This document shows, piece by piece, positions 1 to 5,108 of a stretch of DNA of 9,164 nucleotides. The notes beneath the pieces were generated by a model. That model was not told the DNA's origin. It saw only the letters and a list, made by a program, of their open reading frames with translations, and searched no databases. The DNA is from Cyclobacteriaceae bacterium. Its GTDB lineage: Bacteria; Bacteroidota; Bacteroidia; Cytophagales; Cyclobacteriaceae. A program made the position numbers and the translations under genes. Each line of letters begins with the position of its first letter. Positions within the stretch are counted from its first letter, which is position 1. The stretch is from positions 1 to 9,164 of the forward strand of contig JAOUKJ010000129.1 in NCBI GenBank assembly GCA_029882675.1, written 5' to 3'.

Positions 1-78
1 AAAAACCGAATCAGGCTTTGTCCTGTACTCTCCACCCCCGAGACCGGAGGGCTTGTCTGCCAATTCCAACACCTTACA
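1..78 (-). other. tRNA-Leu-like 5' half (degenerate or running off the left edge)
   Basis: Read on the minus strand, positions 69-52 give TTGGAATTGGCAGACAAG, the D-arm typical of bacterial tRNA-Leu, preceded by TG at 71-70 where tRNA bases 8-9 belong. The following bases can form a stem (CCTC against GGGG, about 50-35), but the loop between does not place a T before a sensible anticodon, and no GGTTCRAAUCC-type T-arm or matching acceptor 3' strand is seen before the window ends. It may be a tRNA remnant, a tRNA-like RNA, or an unusual tRNA whose 3' part lies outside. A good promoter lies just upstream (109-141), which argues that the region is, or was, transcribed. The identity is uncertain; only the D-arm resemblance is solid. 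Confidence 0.3.
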
Positions 79-108
79 ATGTGAGGGCCATCTCGTTTAA
101 TGACAATG

Positions 109-141
109 CAAAGATAAGAACACAATTTGTATCATTACAAA
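109..141 (-). promoter_or_regulatory. Bacteroidota-type promoter (TTTG ... TAnnTTTG)
   Basis: On the minus strand TATCTTTG (116-109) matches the Bacteroidota -7 consensus TAnnTTTG exactly, and TTTG (141-138) matches the -33 element, with 21 bases between them, within the usual range. Transcription would start near position 102 and run into the tRNA-Leu-like segment some 20 bases further on. The match and spacing are seen directly; the function is inferred. Confidence 0.5.
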
Positions 142-391
142 ATATTTAATGATAACAGTCAAAAATTACATATAAAATAATATAAACGTATTTATGTTGA
201 TGTATAAATAATTATACGTTGTATTGTTGAAAATAATTCAAAAACAGGATTTGCTAAAATGTGTCTTTCCTTTTCACGCTTTTTAACTACAGGCCTGAAG
301 CTTCAAGCCTTGCTTCCTGCCTCCTGCATCTCAAAAATAAAACCTATCTTACGGCATGTTTAGGAATTATTCAGGTTAGATCAACTCAGGT
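142..391. other. AT-rich intergenic region without a gene
   Basis: This stretch between the minus-strand promoter and the GMC remnant has stop codons in all frames and no recognisable protein. Positions about 142-270 are extremely AT-rich and could be the shared upstream region of two divergent units. No convincing TAnnTTTG box pointing towards the GMC remnant was found; TATTGTTG near 223-230 has one mismatch and no clear partner. The right part carries the palindrome and heptamer repeat listed separately. Confidence 0.6.
291..331. repeat. 20-bp palindrome followed by three heptamer units
   Basis: AGGCCTGAAG (291-300) and CTTCAAGCCT (301-310) form a 20-bp palindrome with one mismatched pair. 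It is followed directly by three 7-bp units, TGCTTCC, TGCCTCC and TGCATCT (311-331). It lies about 60 bp upstream of the GMC remnant start. It could be a regulatory palindrome or a dispersed intergenic repeat; there is no T-tract to make it a terminator. Confidence 0.5.
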
Positions 392-1312
392 ATGTCAGAT
401 TTAGCAAATACTTATGATGCCATCGTCATTGGCTCGGGAAACTCAGCGGTGGAGCCATTTTGAATTTTCGGCACCGGAATGTTTCGGTTATACCATCGAC
501 TGGCCCATTCGTTATGATGATCTCGCTCCCTGGTATAAGCATGTGGAAAAATTTGCTGGCATTTGTGGCAACAACGGTGGCGTGGAGGCCCTGCCCGACA
601 GTGTGTGTCAGCCACCGTTTGAAATGAACTGCGTGGAAAAAGAATTAAAGGAAAAAATCAGCGCTCGCTACAAAGACCGCTTTATGGTGCATGGCCGTGG
701 CGCTCACCTCACCCAACCACAGGAAATACACCTGCAACAGGGCAGTGGAAAGTGACAGTCAAGAGACCTTTGCGCCAGGGGTTGTCCTTATGGCGGATAT
801 TTCAGCTCGGTATCGGCCACCCTGCCCTGGGCACAAAAAACGGGTAACCTGACCATCAGGCCCAACTCAGTGGTGTCATCGGTCATCTACGATGAGCAGA
901 GGGGAAAAGCCTCGGGGTGCGCCTGAGTGAAGACCAAAAAGACGAATGGGGAGTGCCGTTGCTGATCACCTCTGTGGATTATGACGACAACGACAATAAA
1001 ATGGTGAAGGACTTTCTGGAGCAGAGTAGGGAAATGATGGAGGCTGTAGGGTGTACCAACATCACGGAGCACGACAGCATGCAGGCCCCCGGACTGGATA
1101 TCCATGAGATGGGGGGTGTACGCATGGGCCATGACCCGGATACTTCCCTGTTGAATGAGTGGAACCAGATGCACCATTGCAAAAATGTGTTTGTGACCGA
1201 TGGCGCCTGTATGACTACAACGGGCAATCAGAATCCGTCGCTGTTTTTTATGGCCATTACTGCGCGGGCAGCCAATTATGCTGCCCAACAAGTAAAAAAC
1301 GGAAACCTGTAA
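392..1312 (+). pseudogene. GMC family oxidoreductase, broken by two deletions and a nonsense codon
   Basis: In Bacteroidota this family (about 560-580 residues) is an FAD-dependent sugar or alcohol dehydrogenase that works with a gluconate 2-dehydrogenase subunit-3-like partner, encoded here immediately downstream. The start at 392 encodes MSDLANTYDAIVIGSG, the beginning of the FAD-binding Rossmann fold (GxGxxG), but the sequence then jumps at about 437-441 into another frame, to RETQRWSHFEF, skipping roughly 100 residues. That frame is open, including DWPIRYDDLAPWY, until a TGA at 753-755 that replaces a Cys codon (GK-stop-QSRDLCARGCPYGGYFSS). It continues to about 916, where KASG jumps into a third frame at VRLSEDQKDEWG, skipping an estimated 170-190 residues. 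The final piece (917-1312) is the conserved C-terminus with GLDIHEMGGVRMGHDP, NVFVTDGACM and NPSLFFMAITARA, and ends normally in TAA. Missing sizes come from remembered family length. The protein cannot be functional as read; an assembly error is the alternative. Confidence 0.9.
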
Positions 1313-1325
1313 ATGATAAACTGAT

Positions 1326-1862
1326 ATGAACAGAAGAGACGCCCTTTCACTGACTGCCCTAACCCTGGGCGGTACTATTATTGGTTCGGAAATGTTCCTT
1401 TCCGGCTGCACATCCAAGAAGACATTACCCACTGGGCAGGCAGACGCCCTTTTACTCGATGAGGTTGGCGAGACCATCCTGCCCGAAACAGCGGACTCCC
1501 CCGGTGCCAAAGCAGCCAATATCGGGGAGTTTATGTTCACTATCGTAAATGATTGTTACAATCCTGAAGAAGAAAAGCTCTTCTTCGACGGTCTGAAGAA
1601 ACTGGAAGAAACGGCCAGTCAGCAATATTCCAGTAATTTTGCGGCCCTTTCTGCTGAAGATAAGCATGAGTTATTGCTGGCCCTTGATAAGGAAGCCAAA
1701 GAAGAGGGCAAGGTCCATTATTTCACCATGCTGAAGCAGCTGACCATCTGGGGGTATTTCACCTCAGAGCCCGGCTGTACCAAAGCGTTGCGGTACAATC
1801 CTGTTCCTGGCCGGTATGAGGGGTGTATTCCATATGAGAAAGGGGATAAGGCGTGGGGTTAG
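1326..1862 (+). CDS. gluconate 2-dehydrogenase subunit 3 family protein
   Basis: The 178-residue product matches the small subunit that accompanies GMC-type membrane-associated sugar/alcohol dehydrogenases and helps their export and assembly. The N-terminus has a twin-arginine-like NRRDALS followed by a hydrophobic stretch and a lipobox LSGC with Cys28, suggesting a Tat-exported or lipidated periplasmic protein. Recognisable family segments are LLDEVGETILPET (about 44-56), SPGAKAANIGEFM (58-70), VNDCY (74-78), and the C-terminal WGYFTSEPGCTKALRYNPVP and GDKAWG. The segment before HYFTMLKQLT seems several residues shorter than I remember for the family. The ATG is 13 bases after the GMC stop, so the two genes formed an operon. 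The reading frame is intact although its catalytic partner upstream is destroyed, so it may be newly orphaned or serve another GMC enzyme elsewhere. No Shine-Dalgarno sequence is visible. Confidence 0.88.
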   Translation: MNRRDALSLTALTLGGTIIGSEMFLSGCTSKKTLPTGQADALLLDEVGETILPETADSPGAKAANIGEFMFTIVNDCYNPEEEKLFFDGLKKLEETASQQYSSNFAALSAEDKHELLLALDKEAKEEGKVHYFTMLKQLTIWGYFTSEPGCTKALRYNPVPGRYEGCIPYEKGDKAWG

Positions 1863-1895
1863 GGAATAATATGATAATTTAGGACAAAAAAATCC

Positions 1896-1907
1896 GTATA
1901 TTTATAC
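1896..1907. promoter_or_regulatory. short palindrome just before the DUF433 stub start
   Basis: GTATA-TT-TATAC lies one base upstream of the ATG at 1909. Toxin-antitoxin operons are usually autoregulated through palindromes of this kind, and TATATTTA inside it is one base off the TAnnTTTG box. Both readings are inference from a very short motif in AT-rich DNA. Confidence 0.22.
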
Positions 1908-1908
1908 T

Positions 1909-2001
1909 ATGGAAAACTTATTAACCAGAATCACACTCAATCCGGATGTTTGTCATGGGAAGCCATTGATCAGAAACAAAGCATACAATGAAATTCGGTA
2001 A
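1909..2001 (+). pseudogene. truncated DUF433 (PF04255) antitoxin-like gene
   Basis: The 30-codon frame starts MENLLTRITLNPDVCHGKPL and continues IRNK before running into unrelated sequence and a TAA. The pattern RIT-NP-CHGKP-IR is the conserved opening of DUF433 proteins, small (about 75-110 residue) VapB-like antitoxins often paired with DUF5615 PIN-like toxins. The helix-turn-helix part after IRN is missing, so this is a 5' stub. Its last codons overlap the start of the GIY-YIG gene (ATG at 1988) in another frame. The stub may still be translated and could couple translation to the next gene. The family assignment rests on about 22 residues. Confidence 0.7.
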
Positions 2002-2842
2002 AACTATCAAACTGTACCTTATAGACGGTGAACCAAATGGGCGAATGACTTGCGAACTATCAAACTGGACGGGTAAGGCTTATAAAATTCCACGAATAAA
2101 AATAAAAGAATGTTCTGATAGACAAGATTTAGAAAATCCAGGAATTTATTTACTATTTGGAAAAGACGAATCAGGAAAAGATCTGGTATATATTGGGGAA
2201 GCAGAAACTGTTCTCAAACGCCTTACGCAGCATCTTACACAAAAAGACTTTTGGAATGAAACTATCGTGTTTATAAGTAAAGATGAAAACCTAAATAAAG
2301 CGCACATTAAATACCTCGAAAGTCGATTATATGAAATAGCAAAAACAGTAAACAGATATCACGTTGATAATAATACTACACCAACTCAGTCTTCTATTGC
2401 AGAATCAGATCGATCAGAAATGGAGGAATTCATTGAAAATGTAAAAATTCTTATTAACACGCTTGGGCATAAGGTTTTTGAAGAAAAGAGAGAAATTAAA
2501 TCTTCTAAAAAGGGTGCTAAAGAAACATTTTTTATAAAAGCAGCAAGAGGAGCAAATGCCCAGGGAATACCTACATCAGATGGGTTTGTGGTATTCAAAG
2601 GATCAAAAGTTGCCAATTCAATAGTTCCTTCCATAAGAGATAGTTTTACAAAATTACGGGAAAGACTATTTGCAAGTGATATAATTAGACCAGAAAAGGG
2701 TGATATGATACTCACAGAGGACTATGTTTTTTCCAGCCCTTCAACCGCTGCTGTTATAGTAATGGGTCGCAATGCAAACGGACTTGCAGAATGGAAACTG
2801 AAAGACGGCACGACATTAAAAGATTATGAAAGTAAAAATTAA
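1988..2842 (+). CDS. GIY-YIG nuclease family protein with C-terminal DUF4357
   Basis: The 284-residue cytoplasmic protein carries the GIY-YIG fold in its first half: PGIYLLF (GIY at 52-54), LVYIGEA (YIG at 68-70), an Arg in LKRLTQH (Arg78) and the metal-binding Glu in YLESRLYEIA (Glu111), so all core catalytic positions are present. The C-terminal part (about 230-282) has DUF4357 features: ILTEDYVFSSPSTAAVIVMGR, split here as DYVFSSPSTAAV and MGRNANGLAEWKLKDGTTL. Proteins of this architecture are widespread, often in accessory or defence-rich regions, and their target is not established; DNA cleavage is inferred from the fold. The ATG at 1988 follows an in-frame stop at 1967-1969 and the N-terminus KTIKLYLIDGEPNGR fits the family. 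Codons and base composition are visibly more AT-rich than the large minus-strand genes, suggesting transfer. It sits between remnants of two toxin-antitoxin modules. Confidence 0.9.
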   Translation: MKFGKTIKLYLIDGEPNGRMTCELSNWTGKAYKIPRIKIKECSDRQDLENPGIYLLFGKDESGKDLVYIGEAETVLKRLTQHLTQKDFWNETIVFISKDENLNKAHIKYLESRLYEIAKTVNRYHVDNNTTPTQSSIAESDRSEMEEFIENVKILINTLGHKVFEEKREIKSSKKGAKETFFIKAARGANAQGIPTSDGFVVFKGSKVANSIVPSIRDSFTKLRERLFASDIIRPEKGDMILTEDYVFSSPSTAAVIVMGRNANGLAEWKLKDGTTLKDYESKN

Positions 2843-2868
2843 AAGTGAAAAATGGTTAACAACAACAT

Positions 2869-3027
2869 AAAAGCGCAAGTATTGTAGGTAACGGAAGAGT
2901 AGTTTTCAATATAAAAGGTAATGATTACAGGTTAGTGGTAGCTATAGACTATGTGTTTCAGGTAATATTTATAAGGTTCATTGGAACTCATAAGGAATAT
3001 GATAAATTTAATGCAAAAACGATTTAG
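2869..3027 (+). pseudogene. higB: higB-type toxin gene, 3' remnant
   Basis: One frame reads KSASIVGNGRVVFNIKGND, then YRLVVAIDYVFQVIFIRFIG and THKEYDKF, ending at a TAG at 3025-3027. This is the C-terminal half of the HigB toxin family (PF09907), a ribosome-dependent mRNA interferase of about 95-105 residues. The frame is closed by a TAA at 2857-2859 only four codons before the homology starts, and no 5' half is present: the gene was cut at its 5' side close to the end of the GIY-YIG gene (stop 2840-2842). The surviving segment is well conserved, so the loss looks recent. It is followed directly by the higA remnant in the usual toxin-antitoxin order. It cannot make an active toxin as it stands. 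Confidence 0.82.
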
Positions 3028-3029
3028 TT

Positions 3030-3220
3030 ATGAATATCAGACCAATTAAAACAGAGTAGGACTACGGAACTGCAATGAGCAGGATAGAAGAACTGTGGGG
3101 ATCAAAAAAAGACACGCTGGAAGGGGATGACCTGGACTTAAAGGGAACACAGGTAGTATCTTTGAGATGAAGTATTACCCCATTGCTCGGCCGGATTCTA
3201 CATCTGCTCTCAATTCATAA
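3030..3220 (+). pseudogene. higA: higA-type antitoxin gene, degraded
   Basis: ATG at 3030, two bases after the higB remnant stop, begins MNIRPIKTE, then a TAG (3057-3059) where the family has Lys or similar, then DYGTAMSRIEELW and EGDDLDL. This matches the N-terminal region of HigA antitoxins that partner PF09907 toxins. After DLDLK the frame drifts to unrelated residues and a TGA at 3168-3170; a second frame then gives EMKYYPIARPDS (3164-3199), resembling the family's KHYPI-PPDP segment, and stops at 3218-3220. So at least three lesions are visible: a nonsense codon, a deletion with frameshift, and loss of the helix-turn-helix C-terminus. It ends two bases before the convergent sulfatase stop. 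Confidence 0.75.
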
Positions 3221-3222
3221 TT

Positions 3223-4797
3223 TCACACCCCTTCCTTCACCTTTAACCCCGTCTTGTCTGCCCACGCTTTCCACTTCTTCACCATTTCGGCGGTCCTTTC
3301 CGGTTGTTCTCCGGCAAAGTTGTTCATTTCGGTCTGGTCTGTGCTGAGGTCGTAGAGCTCCCACTCTTTGCGCAGTTTGTCCCAGACTAGCTTCCAGTCG
3401 CCTTTGCGCATGGCCCGGTTGCCGGAGTATTCCCAGTACAGCTCGTCGTGGTTTGTGTTTTTCTCTCCTTTTAGCACCGGCAGGATGTTGTTGCCTTCCA
3501 CCGGCAGGATTTGATTGCCGTTGTAGGTTTCAGGGTAGGAGATGCCGGCCAGTCCGGCCATGGTAGGCATAATATCGATGATGTGCCCTGGTTCATGGGT
3601 GATTTTGTTGGCGGGAATTTGTCCGGGCCACCAGGCTATAAACGGGGTCCTTACACCCCCTTCGTGCATCCACACCTTATACCGTCGGAAAGGGGCGTTC
3701 TGGGCCCATCCCCAGGCCGGTCCCACGGCCACATAATCATCTTTCGGTCCGGGATTGCGCACTTCCGGATCACGGCCACCGGGCTCTTCGGCACAGCCGC
3801 CATTATCGGAGAGGAACATGATGAGCGTATTATCGGCGTACCCCAGCTCTTCCAGGGTGGCCATCAGCCGGCCCATGTTCTGGTCCACCCGATCGATCAT
3901 GGCAGCATAGACGGCCATCCGGAGGTCTTCAAACTCATGGTTGGCGGAATCCCAGGAATAAGCCCTTGAGTCCGGGCCGGAAAGTTTATAAATGGTGGAG
4001 TCGATTAATCCCATTTGTATTTGCCGTTCATACCGTTGTTTTCTCAGTTCCTCCCAGCCCATCATATATTTGCCTTTGTACTTGGCAATGTCCTCCGGCA
4101 AGGCGTGGATGGGGTAATGGGGCGCCGTATAGGTGATGTGCAGAAAAAAGGGATCGTCTTTTTTACTGAATTCTTTTAACATGCCGATGCTGTGATCGGT
4201 AAAGGCATCGGTAGTGTAATAGCCTTCGGGAAATTCGGTGATTCGCTCATCGTTGTGGCCGAAATAGCGCACTTTTCCACCTTTATAATCCGGATCAGGT
4301 ATTGAAGGATCGAAAAAATTGGAGCAACCGTCCAGCAGTCCGTAATAATCATCAAAGCCCCGGTGATAGGGGTGTTTGTCCTGCTCGTGGCCCAGGTGCC
4401 ATTTACCAGACATAGCCGTTTGGTACCCCGCTGTTTTCATCACTTCGCCCAGTGTGACCATATTTGTCCGAAGCAGTTCTGCATCTTTTTGATCACGTCG
4501 GGGGTACAGGCCCGTGAGTAACGATGCCCGGGTAGTGGTACATTTGGCGTTGTTATAAAACTGGGTAAAGCGTATGCCCTCATTGGCCAGTTTGTCCAAA
4601 TTTGGTGTTTGCACCTCCCCACCATATGAGGCGATGTCTGACCACCCCATATCGTCTACCATCACCAGGATAATGTTAGGGCGGGATGTTTGTTCAATGG
4701 TTTTAACTGTTTCCTGTGATTGACTGGAGCAGGACAGGATGAATGGGAAAAGCAGAATCAACAGAACAGGTACACCTGAGTATAGTGGGTTTTTCAT
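3223..4797 (-). CDS. sulfatase (arylsulfatase-type) lipoprotein
   Basis: This 524-residue sulfatase would hydrolyse a sulfate ester outside the inner membrane. The N-terminus is a lipoprotein signal with a hydrophobic run and lipobox ILSC (Cys23). Family landmarks in order: NIILVMVDDMGWSD with metal-binding Asp48-Asp49; the formylglycine site C-T-T-T-R at 86-90 within CTTTRASLLTGLYPR; SGKWHLGH (Lys132, His134); FLSDNGG with Asp331-Asn332; Lys374 and HEGG (378-381). The C-terminal ELYDLSTDQTEMNNFAGEQP is the typical end. Length is normal for the family. The third position of the CxPxR signature is Thr instead of Pro or Ala, which matters for recognition by the formylglycine-generating enzyme; no such maturase is in the window. 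The ATG at 4797 is the only Met before the catalytic domain. The natural substrate cannot be told from sequence; sulfated polysaccharides are common for this phylum. It lies 311 bp behind the dehydrogenase gene, across a repeat-rich gap. Confidence 0.95.
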   Translation of the reverse strand: MKNPLYSGVPVLLILLFPFILSCSSQSQETVKTIEQTSRPNIILVMVDDMGWSDIASYGGEVQTPNLDKLANEGIRFTQFYNNAKCTTTRASLLTGLYPRRDQKDAELLRTNMVTLGEVMKTAGYQTAMSGKWHLGHEQDKHPYHRGFDDYYGLLDGCSNFFDPSIPDPDYKGGKVRYFGHNDERITEFPEGYYTTDAFTDHSIGMLKEFSKKDDPFFLHITYTAPHYPIHALPEDIAKYKGKYMMGWEELRKQRYERQIQMGLIDSTIYKLSGPDSRAYSWDSANHEFEDLRMAVYAAMIDRVDQNMGRLMATLEELGYADNTLIMFLSDNGGCAEEPGGRDPEVRNPGPKDDYVAVGPAWGWAQNAPFRRYKVWMHEGGVRTPFIAWWPGQIPANKITHEPGHIIDIMPTMAGLAGISYPETYNGNQILPVEGNNILPVLKGEKNTNHDELYWEYSGNRAMRKGDWKLVWDKLRKEWELYDLSTDQTEMNNFAGEQPERTAEMVKKWKAWADKTGLKVKEGV

Positions 4798-4850
4798 TTC
4801 GGGCTGTATTTATTTGGCAGTAATGATAATAAAAAGAATTGAATATTTAT

Positions 4851-4882
4851 CCATTAACCATTAACCATTAACCATTAACCAT
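4851..4882. repeat. heptamer tandem repeat CCATTAA, 4.6 copies
   Basis: Four perfect units (4851-4857, 4858-4864, 4865-4871, 4872-4878) plus CCAT (4879-4882). It lies 54 bp upstream of the sulfatase start, in what would be its promoter or leader region, so a change in copy number could alter spacing there. Perfect identity of units suggests recent expansion or active slippage. Confidence 0.95.
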
Positions 4883-4885
4883 ATG

Positions 4886-4938
4886 CCCTCCCGCCAATGC
4901 GGGATACCCATATACCCTCCCGCGACTGCGGGATACCC
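4886..4938. repeat. two copies of a 24-bp hairpin element
   Basis: Copies at 4886-4909 and 4915-4938 share CCCT, a CCCGC/GCGGG stem and the tail ATACCC. The stem arms are 4890-4894 with 4899-4903, and 4919-4923 with 4928-4932. The loops differ (CAAT versus GACT) while the stems are identical, which fits selection for, or copying of, a hairpin. A third copy is at 5071-5094. There is no T-tract, so these are not ordinary intrinsic terminators, though they lie downstream of the dehydrogenase gene and could stabilise or end its transcript. Confidence 0.85.
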
Positions 4939-4942
4939 TTAA

Positions 4943-5070
4943 CTCATACACCCATATACTCATACACCCATACACCCATATACTCTTATACTCATACACT
5001 CATATACCCATATACTCTTATACTCTTATACTCTTATACTCTTATACCCATATACCCATATACTCATACA
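4943..5070. repeat. 16-unit octamer array, consensus CYCWTAYA
   Basis: Sixteen contiguous 8-bp units without a single length change fill exactly 128 bp. Only positions 2 (C/T), 4 (A/T) and 7 (C/T) vary; the forms seen are CTCATACA, CCCATATA, CCCATACA, CTCTTATA and CTCATATA. Four identical CTCTTATA units sit together at 5015-5046. The array begins 39 bp downstream of the dehydrogenase stop and lies between two identical hairpin elements (4915-4938 and 5071-5094). The unit has no spacers and is not a CRISPR array; period 8 and frequent stops exclude coding. Confidence 0.95.
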
Positions 5071-5094
5071 CCCTCCCGCGACTGCGGGATACCC
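5071..5094. repeat. third hairpin element, right border of the octamer array
   Basis: This 24-bp copy is identical to the one at 4915-4938, with stem arms CCCGC (5075-5079) and GCGGG (5084-5088) and loop GACT. It starts at the exact end of the sixteenth octamer unit and is followed by CATACACCC, which resembles another octamer unit, as if the hairpin had been inserted into the array. It lies 15 bp from the dehydrogenase stop codon, so it would be in the 3' end of that mRNA. Confidence 0.9.
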
Positions 5095-5108
5095 ATACAC
5101 CCATTCCT

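Noticed and set aside
753..755. In-frame TGA in place of a Cys codon in the GMC gene, possibly a selenocysteine codon
   Set aside because: The same gene also has two frameshifting deletions, no SECIS-like hairpin was evident after the codon, and other genes here use TGA as an ordinary stop; a nonsense mutation is simpler.
887..1540. 217-codon minus-strand frame across the GMC remnant and the subunit-3 gene
   Set aside because: It is antisense to two recognised families and shows no protein family features.
1861..1908. Intrinsic terminator after the subunit-3 gene
   Set aside because: GGA-CAAAAAAA-TCC could pair only three bases; too weak to call.
1988..2842. Homing endonuclease or intron-encoded GIY-YIG gene
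   Set aside because: The C-terminal DUF4357 and lack of group I/II intron structure around it point to the free-standing GIY-YIG/DUF4357 family instead.
2843..2880. Possible integron attC-like site (TTAACAACAACATAAAAGCG) between the GIY-YIG gene and higB remnant
   Set aside because: Only a loose resemblance on one side; no matching inverse core site, no hairpin arms and no integrase in the window.
3511..3969. 152-codon plus-strand frame
   Set aside because: It is antisense to the conserved sulfatase domain and has no recognisable domain of its own.
4943..5070. Possible CRISPR array
   Set aside because: Units are 8 bp and contiguous, with no spacers and no cas genes.
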